DNA from: Streptomyces scopuliridis RB72
GTDB taxonomy: Bacteria; Actinomycetota; Actinomycetes; Streptomycetales; Streptomycetaceae
Assembly: GCF_000718095.1 (NCBI RefSeq)
Contig: NZ_JOEI01000007.1
Span: 360,468-424,467 of the forward strand
DNA length: 64,000 bases
Direction: 5' to 3'
A model generated the notes under the pieces. That model ran no database searches, was not told where the DNA came from, and saw only the letters and a program-made list of their open reading frames with translations. Position 1 is the stretch's first letter. Every line of letters starts with the position of its first letter. Positions 25,048 through 33,675 of this stretch are shown here, one piece after another. The translations under genes and the position numbers were made by a program.

Positions 25048-26190
25048 TCAGTAGGACTTGGGGAGACCCAGGGACTGATGGGATACGTAGTTCAGGATCA
25101 TTTCCCGGCTGACGGGCGCGATCCGGGCCACCCGGGCGGCGGTGATGAGGGACGCCAGACCGTACTCACGGGTGAGCCCGTTGCCCCCGAGGGTGTGTAC
25201 GGCCTGGTCGACGGCCCTGACACAGGCTTCCGCGGCGGCGTACTTGGCCATGTTGGCGGCCTCGCCCGCGCCGGTGTCGTCGCCCGCGTCGTAGAGGTGG
25301 GCGGCCTTCCGCATCATGAGGCGGGCGAGTTCGAGTTCGATATGGGCCTGGGCGAGCGGGTGGGCGATGGCCTGGTGGGCGCCGATGGGCTCCTGCCACA
25401 CCTGGCGGGTCTTCGCGTACTCGACGGCCCGGTCCAGCGCGTAGCGGCCCATGCCGAGCGCGAAGGCGGCGGTCATCACGCGCTCGGGGTTGAGCCCGGC
25501 GAAGAGCTGGAGCAGTCCGGCGTCCTCGTCGCCGACGAGCGCGCCGGCGGGTAGCCGTACGTCGTCGAGGACCAGCTCGAACTGCTTCTCCACGGCCTGG
25601 AGTTCCATCTCGATCAGGGAGTGGTGGAAGCCTTCGGTGTCGCGCGGGACGATGAACAGGCACGGCTTGAGCCTGCCGGTCCGCGCGTCCTCGGTACGGC
25701 CGACGACGAGGGTCGCGTCGGCGATGTCGACGCCGGAGATGAAGACCTTGCGGCCGTTCAGCACCCAGTCGTCGCCGTCCCTGCGCGCCGTGGTCGTGAT
25801 CCGGTGGGAGTTGGAGCCTGCGTCGGATTCGGTGATGCCGAAGGCCATGGTGAGGGTGCCGTCGGCGAGACCGGGCAGCCACTGGCGCTTCTGCTCGTCC
25901 GTGCCGAAGCGGGAGATGACGGTGCCGCAGATCGCGGGCGAGACGATCATCAGCAGCAGCGGGCAGCCGGCCCCTCCCAACTCCTCAAGTACGAGGGAGA
26001 GTTCGGCGATCCCGCCGCCTCCGCCGCCGTACTCCTCGGGGAGGTTCACACCGAGATAGCCGAGCTTGCCGGCTTCGCGCCAGAGGGTCTCGCGGTCGTA
26101 TCCGCGTCCGTGGCGGCGGCCGAGGGCGGCGACGGCGGCGCGGAGTGCGGTGTGCTCTTCGCTCTCGATGATGCTGCTGTTGCTCATCAT
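25048..26190 (-). CDS. Acyl-CoA dehydrogenase, isovaleryl/long-chain type
   Basis: This 380-residue FAD enzyme introduces a double bond into an acyl-CoA. The FAD-binding MAFGITESDAGSN and a full C-terminal helical domain are present. The EGT motif that carries the catalytic Glu in short- and medium-chain enzymes is absent (APVSRE instead). A Glu sits in LNPERVMTAAFALGMG, the site used by isovaleryl- and long-chain dehydrogenases. That points to a branched substrate, in agreement with the carboxylase upstream. Its start overlaps the carboxylase stop by 4 bases. Confidence 0.92.
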   Translation of the reverse strand: MMSNSSIIESEEHTALRAAVAALGRRHGRGYDRETLWREAGKLGYLGVNLPEEYGGGGGGIAELSLVLEELGGAGCPLLLMIVSPAICGTVISRFGTDEQKRQWLPGLADGTLTMAFGITESDAGSNSHRITTTARRDGDDWVLNGRKVFISGVDIADATLVVGRTEDARTGRLKPCLFIVPRDTEGFHHSLIEMELQAVEKQFELVLDDVRLPAGALVGDEDAGLLQLFAGLNPERVMTAAFALGMGRYALDRAVEYAKTRQVWQEPIGAHQAIAHPLAQAHIELELARLMMRKAAHLYDAGDDTGAGEAANMAKYAAAEACVRAVDQAVHTLGGNGLTREYGLASLITAARVARIAPVSREMILNYVSHQSLGLPKSY

Positions 26191-28175
26191 GACGATTCCT
26201 CCTGTGCGTCCTGTGCGTCCGGGTCTGTGACGACGGCGAGCAGGGCGCCGACCTCGACCTGGCGGCCGGGGACGGCGTGGAGTGCGGTGAGCGTGCCGGA
26301 GGCGGGAGCGGTGACGCGGTGCTCCATCTTCATGGCCTCCAGCCAGATGAGCGGCTGCCCGGCGGTGACCCGGGCGCCTTCGGCCAGCCCGGGGGCGAGC
26401 CGTACGACGGTTCCTGGCATCGGAGCGAGCAGCGATCCGGGCGGGGTGCGGTGACCGGTCTCGCGGAAGCGCGGCCGGGCGATCAGCCGGTGCGCTCCGG
26501 TGGCGCTGTCCACGTGGATCTCGTCGCCGTACGTACGGACCTCGAAGTTCCGTACGACACCGCCGATTTCGAGGCTGACGCGATGAGGTGCGGCGGCGAT
26601 GACCCGCACCTCGTCGCCGTCGTCGGCCTCGTCGCCCTCGTCGGCGTCCACGACGAAGCCGTCCCGGGCGGCCCGGTAGCGCACCTCGTGATCGCCGTAC
26701 GTCTTGCGCTGCGCCGGCGCACCCACATTGCGCCAGCCTCCGAGGCGAGCGGGGAGCGTATCGCCGGTGGTACGTGCCGCCGCGTCGGCGAGCGCGGCGG
26801 CGACGGCCGCGTGCCGCTCGCCGGGGACGGGGGTGGTGAGCGCGTCCAGGTGCCGTTCGTAGAACCCGGTGTCGAACCGCCCGTCGATGACGTCGGGGTG
26901 GCCGAGGGAGCGTACGAGCAGCTCCCGGTTGGTGCCGGGGCCGTGCACGCGGGCGCGCCGGAGCGCGTGCCGGAGCGCGCGCAGCGCCTCGGCGCGGGTG
27001 GGGGCCCAGACGATGACCTTCGCGAGCAGGGAGTCGTAGTGCACCCCGATGGTGTCGCCGTCGCGGTAACCGGTGTCGACGCGCAGGCGTGGCGCGGCGG
27101 CGGCCACCGGAACAAGCTCACGCCCCGGCACCTCCAGCGCGTGCAGCCGCCCCGTCTGCGGCGCCCACCCCGCCGCCGGATCCTCCGCGTAGAGCCGTGC
27201 CTCCACCGCGTGCCCCCGGGCGGCCGGCGGCTCGGCCGGAAGTGCAGCGCCCTCCGCGACGGCGAGTTGCAGGGCCACCAGATCGAGCCCGAACACCTCT
27301 TCCGTCACCGGGTGTTCGACCTGGAGGCGGGTGTTCATCTCCAGGAAGTACGGCCGTCCCTGGGGCGAGATCAGAAACTCGACCGTGCCCGCGCCCCGGT
27401 AGCCGACCGCGCGGGCCGCGGCCACGGCCGCCTCGCGCAGTACGGCACGCAGCGCGTCCGGGAGGCCGGGCGCCGGGGACTCCTCGATCACCTTCTGGTG
27501 TCTGCGCTGGAGGGAGCAGTCCCGGGTGCCCAGCGCCCACACCGTGCCGTGCGCGTCCGCCAGGATCTGCACCTCCACATGTCTCCCGCGCTCCACATAC
27601 GGCTCGGCGAACACTTCCCCGTCCCCGAACGCGGACGTCGCCTCCGCCGACGCGGCCGTCAACTCCTCTTCCAAATAAGCGAGTTCGCGCACGATCCGCA
27701 TCCCGCGGCCACCGCCGCCCGCCGCCGCCTTCAGCAGCAGCGGCAGGTCGGCCTCGGCAGCGGTGGCCGGATCCACCGGCGCGAGCAGTGGTACGCGCGC
27801 CGCCGCCATCAGCTCCTTCGCCCGGGTCTTGGACGCCATCGCCTCGATCGCGCCCGGCGGCGGCCCGACCCAGACAAGGCCCGCGTCCAGCACCGCCCGC
27901 GCGAACTCCGCGTTCTCGGAGAGGAAGCCGTACCCCGGGTGCACCGCGTCGGCGCCCGCCGCGAGCGCCGCCTTCACGATCAGGTCGCCGCGCAGATAAG
28001 TGTCGGCGGGCGCGGCCCCCGGCAGCCGTACGGCCGCGTCCGCCTCCCGTACGTGCAGCGCGCCCGCGTCGGCGTCCGAGTGGACCGCGACGGTGGCGAT
28101 CCCCCGTGCGCGGCAGGTCCGGAACACCCGGCAGGCGATCTCACCCCGGTTGGCGACGAGCAAGGACTCGATCAT
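26187..28175 (-). CDS. Acyl-CoA carboxylase alpha subunit (biotin carboxylase plus BCCP)
   Basis: The 662-residue subunit carboxylates its own biotin using ATP and bicarbonate. It has the biotin carboxylase start (ESLLVANRGEIACRVFRT), the ATP-grasp loop KAAAGGGGRGMRIV, the catalytic EMNTRLQVEHPVTE and a C-terminal biotinyl domain with EAMKME (K616 carries biotin). The length and order match the alpha subunits of methylcrotonyl- and geranyl-CoA carboxylases. Together with the next-upstream gene it forms a complete enzyme; the stop of that gene is 7 bases away. Confidence 0.95.
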   Translation of the reverse strand: MIESLLVANRGEIACRVFRTCRARGIATVAVHSDADAGALHVREADAAVRLPGAAPADTYLRGDLIVKAALAAGADAVHPGYGFLSENAEFARAVLDAGLVWVGPPPGAIEAMASKTRAKELMAAARVPLLAPVDPATAAEADLPLLLKAAAGGGGRGMRIVRELAYLEEELTAASAEATSAFGDGEVFAEPYVERGRHVEVQILADAHGTVWALGTRDCSLQRRHQKVIEESPAPGLPDALRAVLREAAVAAARAVGYRGAGTVEFLISPQGRPYFLEMNTRLQVEHPVTEEVFGLDLVALQLAVAEGAALPAEPPAARGHAVEARLYAEDPAAGWAPQTGRLHALEVPGRELVPVAAAAPRLRVDTGYRDGDTIGVHYDSLLAKVIVWAPTRAEALRALRHALRRARVHGPGTNRELLVRSLGHPDVIDGRFDTGFYERHLDALTTPVPGERHAAVAAALADAAARTTGDTLPARLGGWRNVGAPAQRKTYGDHEVRYRAARDGFVVDADEGDEADDGDEVRVIAAAPHRVSLEIGGVVRNFEVRTYGDEIHVDSATGAHRLIARPRFRETGHRTPPGSLLAPMPGTVVRLAPGLAEGARVTAGQPLIWLEAMKMEHRVTAPASGTLTALHAVPGRQVEVGALLAVVTDPDAQDAQEESS

Positions 28176-28182
28176 CTGGACC

Positions 28183-29781
28183 TCACATCCGGAAGACGCC
28201 GAAGCCGCCCCGCACGCCCTCGACCGGGGCGGTGTGGACGGCGGACAGGCACAGGCCGAGGACGGTACGGGTGTCGCGCGGGTCGATGACCCCGTCGTCG
28301 TACAGCCGCCCGGACAGGAACACCGGCAGCGACTCCGACTCGATCTGCCGCTCCACCATCGCGCGCAGCGCGGCGTCCCCGTCCTCGTCGTACGGCTGCC
28401 CCTTCGCCGCCGCCGAGGCCCGCGCCACGATCGACAGGACCCCGGCGAGCTGCTGCGGGCCCATCACCGCGGACTTGGCGCTCGGCCAGGCGAAGAGGAA
28501 GCGCGGATCGTACGCGCGGCCGCACATGCCGTAGTGCCCGGCGCCGTACGAGGCGCCCATCAGCACGGACAGATGCGGGACGCGGGAGTTCGAGACCGCG
28601 TTGATCATCATCGCGCCGTGCTTGATGATGCCGCCCTGTTCGTACTCCCTGCCGACCATGTAGCCGGTGGTGTTGTGCAGGAAGACGAGGGGGATGTCGC
28701 GCTGATTGGCGAGCTGGATGAACTGCGCGGCCTTCTGCGACTCGGCGGAGAACAGCACGCCCTGCGCGTTGGCCAGCACCCCCACCGGGTAGCGGTGCAG
28801 CCGCGCCCAGCCGGTCACCAGGCTCGGCCCGTACAGCGGTTTGAACTCGTCGAAGTCCGAGCCGTCCACGATCCGGGCGATGACCTCGCGCGGGTCGAAG
28901 GGGATCTTCAGATCGCCGGGGACGATGCCGAGCAGTTCGTCCTCGTCGTACTTCGGCGGCTCGGCCGGGCCGGGATCGGGGTGCGCCTTGCGCCAGTTGA
29001 GCCGGGCGACGATCCGCCGCGCGCGCCGGATCGCGTCCTGTTCGTCCAGCGCGTAGTGGTCCGCGAGCCCGGACGTACGGGCGTGCATCTCGGCGCCGCC
29101 GAGCGACTCGTCGTCGCTCTCCTCGCCGGTGGCCATCTTCACCAGGGGCGGTCCGCCGAGGAAGACCTTCGACCGTTCCTTGATCATGACGGTGTGGTCG
29201 GACATCCCGGGTACGTACGCCCCGCCCGCCGTGGAGTTGCCGAAGACGACCGCGACGGTGGGGATACCGGCGGCGGAGAGCCGGGTGAGGTCGCGGAAGA
29301 GCGCGCCGCCGGGGATGAAGATCTCCTTCTGGGAGGGCAGATCGGCGCCGCCCGACTCGACCAGGCTGATGACGGGCAGCCGGTTGGCGAAGGCGATCTC
29401 GTTGGCGCGCAGGGCCTTCTTCAGCGTCCAGGGGTTGGAGGCGCCGCCGCGTACGGTCGGGTCATTGGCGGTGATCAGACACTCGACGCCCTCGACCACG
29501 CCGATGCCGGTGACCATCGACGCGCCGACGGGGTAGTCGCTGCCCCAGGCGGCGAGCGGGGACAGTTCGAGGAACGGGGTGTCGGGGTCGAGCAGCAGCT
29601 CGATCCGCTCGCGGGCGAGCAGCTTGCCGCGCGCGCGGTGGCGGGCGACATACTTCTCGCCGCCGCCTGCCAGGGCTTTGGCGTGTTCGGCGGCCAGTTC
29701 GTCGAGTTTGCCGAGCATGGCGGCGCGGTGGGCGCCGTAGTCGGGGGACGCGGTGTCGAGGGCCGAGGGGAGCACGGTCAC
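28183..29781 (-). CDS. Acyl-CoA carboxylase beta subunit (carboxyltransferase)
   Basis: The 532-residue subunit transfers CO2 from biotin to an acyl-CoA. Its sequence (GGGEKYVARHRARGKLLARERI and LHNTTGYMVGREYEQGGI) is of the methylcrotonyl/geranyl-CoA carboxylase class, distinct from acetyl- and propionyl-CoA types. GGAGG lies seven bases before the GTG start, which overlaps the AtuA stop in GTGA. Substrate (3-methylcrotonyl versus a longer isoprenoid such as geranyl-CoA) depends on pocket residues I cannot resolve by eye. Confidence 0.95.
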   Translation of the reverse strand: MTVLPSALDTASPDYGAHRAAMLGKLDELAAEHAKALAGGGEKYVARHRARGKLLARERIELLLDPDTPFLELSPLAAWGSDYPVGASMVTGIGVVEGVECLITANDPTVRGGASNPWTLKKALRANEIAFANRLPVISLVESGGADLPSQKEIFIPGGALFRDLTRLSAAGIPTVAVVFGNSTAGGAYVPGMSDHTVMIKERSKVFLGGPPLVKMATGEESDDESLGGAEMHARTSGLADHYALDEQDAIRRARRIVARLNWRKAHPDPGPAEPPKYDEDELLGIVPGDLKIPFDPREVIARIVDGSDFDEFKPLYGPSLVTGWARLHRYPVGVLANAQGVLFSAESQKAAQFIQLANQRDIPLVFLHNTTGYMVGREYEQGGIIKHGAMMINAVSNSRVPHLSVLMGASYGAGHYGMCGRAYDPRFLFAWPSAKSAVMGPQQLAGVLSIVARASAAAKGQPYDEDGDAALRAMVERQIESESLPVFLSGRLYDDGVIDPRDTRTVLGLCLSAVHTAPVEGVRGGFGVFRM

Positions 29782-31565
29782 AGCAGGACCTCCGGAATAT
29801 CGGCGTGCCGGGCGCGGAGCCACTCACCGAGCGCCTTCGCCTGGGGATCGAACCGGGCCTGCGCGGCGACGCCTTCGCCCAGCAGCCCCTCGACGGTGAA
29901 ATTGACGGCGCGCAGCCGGGGCAGGAGATGGCGGATCACGGTCAACTCCCGGCTTTCCGGGATCAGTTCGCGGAACCTGTCGGTCGTCAGCTCATGGGCG
30001 AGCCAGCGCCAGCCGTCCTCGCTCCTCGCCCAGACACCGACGTTGGCGTCGCCGCCCTTGTCGCCGCTGCGGGCGCCCACGACGAGCCCGAGGGGCACGC
30101 GACGGGTGGGCAGGCCGGCGGGCAGCGGTTCGGGCGGCGGGGGCGCCGGGACGGGCTCAAGTGCCGCGGTACGTAAGGGAGTCGGCACCGCCACGCGCCG
30201 CCCGTCGGGGAGCACGGCCGTGTGGGCGACCTCGGACGCGTCGACGTACGCCGCCTCGAAGACCCCGTACGGCACGCCCTTGCCCGGCGGGGCGGTCACA
30301 TGGAACCCGGGGTAACTGCCGAGCGCCAGCTCGACCGCCGCCCCGCTGACCGCCCGGCCCACCACGTCCGGGTCGCTGTCGCGCACGACGAGGCGCAGCA
30401 GGGCGCTGGCGGTCTCCTCGGTGTCCGCGTCAGGACGGTCCGTACGGGCCAGCTCCCAGCGGACCTCGGCGGGACGCCGTCCGGCGAGCGCGTCCTCCAC
30501 CTGGCCGCGCACCAGCCGGGCCTTGGCGTCGATGTCGAGGCCGGTGAGGACGAAGACGATCTCGTTGCGCAGGCCGCCGAGCCGGTTGAGGCCGACCTTG
30601 AGGGCCGGGGGCGGCGGCTCGCCCCGTACGCCGGAGATCCTGACGCGGTCGGGCCCGACCTGGTCCAGCCGTACGGTGTCGAGGCGCGCGGTGACATCGG
30701 GTCCGGCGTACCGGGCGCCGCCGGTCTCGTACAGCAGCTGCGCGGTGACCGTACCGATGTCGACCACACCGCCCGTGCCGTCGTGCTTGGTGATGACGGC
30801 CGAGCCGTCGGCGTGGATCTCGGCGAGCGGGAAGCCGGGGCGGCGTATGTCGTGCCGGGTGAAGAAGGAGTAGTTCCCGCCGGTCGCCTGCGTACCGCAC
30901 TCCAGCACATGGCCGGCGACGACGGCGCCCGCGAGCGCGTCGAGATCACCGGGCCGGTCGGGGTCGTTGGGGCTGTCGGGGCGGTCGGGGCCGGTGAGGT
31001 CCCAGCCGAAGTGCGCGGCGGCGGGCCCGGTCACCAGCGCCGCGTCCGTCACGCGTCCGGTGACCACGACATCGGCTCCGGCGCGCAGGCAGGCGGCGAT
31101 CCCGGCGCCGCCGAGGTAGGCGTTGGCCGTGAGGACGCCGTCGCCCCAGCCGCCGCGGCCGAGGAGATCGTCCCCCTCGACATGGGCGACCCGTACCGGC
31201 ACGCCCACCCGCTCGGCCAGCGCGCGTACGGCGGCGGCGAGTCCGGCCGGGTTCAGTCCGCCCGCGTTGGTGACGATCCTGACGCCCCGCTCATGGGCGA
31301 GTCCGAGACCCTCCTCCAGTTGCCGCAGGAACGTCTTCGCATAGCCCGCGTCCGGGTTCTTCAGCCGGTCCCGGCCGAGAATGAGCATGGTCAGCTCGGC
31401 AAGATAGTCGCCGGTGAGGACATCGAGCGGACCGCCCGTGAGCATCTCGCGCAGCGCGTCGAAGCGGTCACCGTAGAAGCCGGAGGCGTTCCCGATCCGC
31501 AGCACTCCGGGCGACGACCCGGCGGGGGAGGGGGGCGGGGAACCGGCCGGGGAACCGGGCGCCAT
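29778..31565 (-). CDS. Acyclic terpene utilisation AtuA family protein
   Basis: AtuA proteins accompany the carboxylase for acyclic terpenoids in Pseudomonas; their reaction is not settled. The 595-residue protein has the AtuA N-terminal domain (VLRIGNASGFYGDRFDA, then a GGLNPAGLA loop) over about 450 residues. A C-terminal ferredoxin-like domain follows (about residues 490-590, GARSGDKGGDANVGVWAR). Its start shares one base with the stop of the DinB-fold gene (TGATG). A Pro/Ser/Gly-rich N-terminal tail of about 20 residues precedes the domain. Confidence 0.92.
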   Translation of the reverse strand: MAPGSPAGSPPPSPAGSSPGVLRIGNASGFYGDRFDALREMLTGGPLDVLTGDYLAELTMLILGRDRLKNPDAGYAKTFLRQLEEGLGLAHERGVRIVTNAGGLNPAGLAAAVRALAERVGVPVRVAHVEGDDLLGRGGWGDGVLTANAYLGGAGIAACLRAGADVVVTGRVTDAALVTGPAAAHFGWDLTGPDRPDSPNDPDRPGDLDALAGAVVAGHVLECGTQATGGNYSFFTRHDIRRPGFPLAEIHADGSAVITKHDGTGGVVDIGTVTAQLLYETGGARYAGPDVTARLDTVRLDQVGPDRVRISGVRGEPPPPALKVGLNRLGGLRNEIVFVLTGLDIDAKARLVRGQVEDALAGRRPAEVRWELARTDRPDADTEETASALLRLVVRDSDPDVVGRAVSGAAVELALGSYPGFHVTAPPGKGVPYGVFEAAYVDASEVAHTAVLPDGRRVAVPTPLRTAALEPVPAPPPPEPLPAGLPTRRVPLGLVVGARSGDKGGDANVGVWARSEDGWRWLAHELTTDRFRELIPESRELTVIRHLLPRLRAVNFTVEGLLGEGVAAQARFDPQAKALGEWLRARHADIPEVLL

Positions 31566-32383
31566 CAAGCCCCCTTGGGCGCGCGGCCGGGGCCCGCCGG
31601 TCCGGCGAAGGCCTGCGCGATGTCCAGCCACGCGTCGGCGTCGGGGCCCTCGGCCCGTACGGCGAGATCCGCGCGGTGCGCCCGCTGGGTCGCCAGCAGA
31701 CAGAAGTCGAGCGCGGGCCCGGTCACCCGCTGCGCGGCGCCCTCGGGGCCGTACGTCCATAACTCCCCGCCGGGAGCGGCCAGCTCGACGCGGAACGGCT
31801 CTGCGGGCGGCTGCTTGCCCCGTACGAGATAGGCGTAGTCACGGGCCCGTACGCCGATCCACGCCACATGCCGCAGCCGCGCGGTCGGCTCGCGGCGTAC
31901 GCCGAGCGCGTCCGCGATGTCCTGGCCGTGCGCCCAGGTCTCCATCAGCCGTGCGGTCGCCATGGAGGCGGCGCTCATCGGCGGCCCGTACCAGGGGAAG
32001 CGTGCGCCGGGCGGCGCCCCGCGCAGGGCCAGGTGCAGCCGCGCGCGGCCGTCGCGCCAGCGCGCGAGCAGTTCGGCGGGCGGGAGCGCGGCGCCGGCCG
32101 CAGCCCCCTCGTCGACGAAGGTGTCGGGGGCGGCGCGGGCCTTGTCGGATTCGGCGGCGAAGGCCCCCGGGTCGGTCACGGCGAGCAGCGCGGCGGAGTC
32201 GGTCCAGGTGAGATGAGCGATCTGGTGGGCGAGGGACCAGCCGGGTGACGGGGTCGCGAGAAGCCATCTTCCGGGCTCCAGCGGGGCGACCAGCCGGTCG
32301 AGTTCCTCGCTCTCGCTGTGCAGATCGCTGAGCAGTTCGCTGTGCGGATCGTCGAGCATTGCGGCAGAGCCGGAGTCGGACAC
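31565..32383 (-). CDS. TIGR03084-like DinB-fold metal-binding protein
   Basis: This 272-residue protein has the DinB/maleylpyruvate-isomerase fold: LLSDLHSESEELDRLV, then WSLAHQIAHLTWTD and METWAHGQDIADALG, whose His residues would bind a metal. Members of the actinobacterial TIGR03084 family often sit with AtuA and carboxylase genes. The fold is used by mycothiol-dependent enzymes, so a thiol-dependent isomerase or conjugation step is possible but unproven. GAGGGGAGCG precedes the GTG at 32383. It is the first gene of the eight-gene operon. Confidence 0.85.
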   Translation of the reverse strand: MSDSGSAAMLDDPHSELLSDLHSESEELDRLVAPLEPGRWLLATPSPGWSLAHQIAHLTWTDSAALLAVTDPGAFAAESDKARAAPDTFVDEGAAAGAALPPAELLARWRDGRARLHLALRGAPPGARFPWYGPPMSAASMATARLMETWAHGQDIADALGVRREPTARLRHVAWIGVRARDYAYLVRGKQPPAEPFRVELAAPGGELWTYGPEGAAQRVTGPALDFCLLATQRAHRADLAVRAEGPDADAWLDIAQAFAGPAGPGRAPKGA

Positions 32384-32450
32384 GGATGCGCTCCCCTCGG
32401 GACACGGCGGTGTGCGTGCCCCGGAGCATGGCAGCGCCCGGAGAAACAAT

Positions 32451-32462
32451 CAAGCGTGCTTG
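32451..32462. promoter_or_regulatory. Palindromic operator candidate for the acyl-CoA operon
   Basis: CAAGC-GT-GCTTG is a perfect palindrome with a two-base centre, extended imperfectly by flanking AA and TT. It lies 68 bases before the first operon gene, in a suitable place for the operon's own TetR repressor. It also sits next to the 3' end of the exporter gene. Confidence 0.5.
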
Positions 32463-32470
32463 CTTTGCTG

Positions 32471-33526
32471 TTACAGGGTCTCTTCCGTGGCCGGCTCGCG
32501 GGTTGGTTTCCGGCTCGGCTTCGGGTTCGGCTTCGGGTTCGGCTTCGGGTTCCCGCGGCCGATCTGGGTACGTATCGCGCCCATGCTCGCCACGATGACC
32601 AGCGCGATCGCCAGCGCGTCGGTCGCGGAGAGCGCCTGGTGCAGGACGAGGAATCCGGCGGTCGCCGCGATGGCCGGTTCCAGACTCATCAGCACGGCGA
32701 AGGTGGGGGCGGGCAGCCGCCGCAGGGCGAGCAGTTCGAGGGTGTACGGGAGGACGGAGGACATCACCGCGACCGCGAGAGCGAGCCCGAGCGTGGACGG
32801 CACCAGCAGTTTCGAGCCGGACTCCACGATGCCCAGCGGGAGGGCGAGCAGCGCGCCGATCGCCATCGCCAGCGCCAGCCCGTCGGCCTGCGGGAAGCGC
32901 CGCCCGGTGCGGGCGCTGAAGACTATGTACGCGGCCCACATGGCACCCGCCCCGAGCGCATACGCCGTGCCCACAGGGTCGAGCCGGTCGAAGCCGCCGC
33001 CGCTGAGCAGCAGCACACCGCCGAGCGCCAGCCCCGCCCACAGGAGGTTGACCAGCCGCCGCGAGACAATCACGGAGAGCGCGAGCGGCCCGATGACCTC
33101 CAGGGTGACGGCCGCGCCCAGCGGGATACGGTCGGCCGCCTGGTAGAAGAGGCAGTTCATGGCGGCCAGGACGGCACCGAAGGCGATCACCGTGCCCCAG
33201 TCGGCGCGCGAGTGGCCGCGCAGGGCGGGCCGGCAGACCGCGAGCAGCACGATCGCGGCGAGCGCGAGCCGCAGCGAGACGACGCCGAGGGCACCGGTCC
33301 TGGGCATCAGCAGGACGGCGATGGCGGCACCGAACTGTACGGAGAGCCCGCCGGCCACGACCAGCGCGACGGGCCCGAGGGCAGCCCGCTTGGCGCCGGC
33401 GGATTGGCCGGGCCCGGTGGAGTCGCCGGGATGTGCGGCCTGGACGGACCCGGTGGCCTCCGGGAGCGAGACAACGGCGGCCGCATCGACGGCATCGACA
33501 GCGGCAGCGGTACGCGGCTCTTCCAC
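32471..33526 (-). CDS. EamA-family (RhtA-like) transporter
   Basis: This 351-residue membrane protein has ten predicted helices in two EamA halves, in the manner of threonine/homoserine exporter RhtA. An acidic/Ala-rich N-terminal tail (about 50 residues) precedes the first helix. The C-terminus is a hydrophilic NPKPNPKPNPKP repeat. It is divergent from a LysR gene 149 bases away, which probably controls it. The substrate is likely an amino acid or small metabolite, inferred from family. Confidence 0.85.
   Translation of the reverse strand: MEEPRTAAAVDAVDAAAVVSLPEATGSVQAAHPGDSTGPGQSAGAKRAALGPVALVVAGGLSVQFGAAIAVLLMPRTGALGVVSLRLALAAIVLLAVCRPALRGHSRADWGTVIAFGAVLAAMNCLFYQAADRIPLGAAVTLEVIGPLALSVIVSRRLVNLLWAGLALGGVLLLSGGGFDRLDPVGTAYALGAGAMWAAYIVFSARTGRRFPQADGLALAMAIGALLALPLGIVESGSKLLVPSTLGLALAVAVMSSVLPYTLELLALRRLPAPTFAVLMSLEPAIAATAGFLVLHQALSATDALAIALVIVASMGAIRTQIGRGNPKPNPKPNPKPSRKPTREPATEETL
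32517..32552. repeat. Three perfect 12-bp repeats in the exporter C-terminus
   Basis: GGCTTCGGGTTC occurs three times in tandem and encodes the NPKP repeats of the EamA protein on the minus strand. Confidence 0.9.
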
Positions 33527-33550
33527 CGGATTCCTCTCTCAGTTCACTTC

Positions 33551-33579
33551 AGTGCACGCGCGGTCCAACATACTGCACT
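33551..33579. promoter_or_regulatory. Spaced inverted repeat in the divergent LysR promoter
   Basis: AGTGCA (33551-33556) and TGCACT (33574-33579) are complementary halves 17 bases apart, between the exporter and LysR genes, followed by another TGCAC. LysR proteins often bind such spaced dyads. Confidence 0.45.
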
Positions 33580-33675
33580 TGCACGCTGCCTTTCAGGGCG
33601 TTTTCCAGGGCCACGCTACGGCCCCGGCATCCACCCCGTGAAATACCGATTGGGCTGCCGTTATGCTCCGGACGC

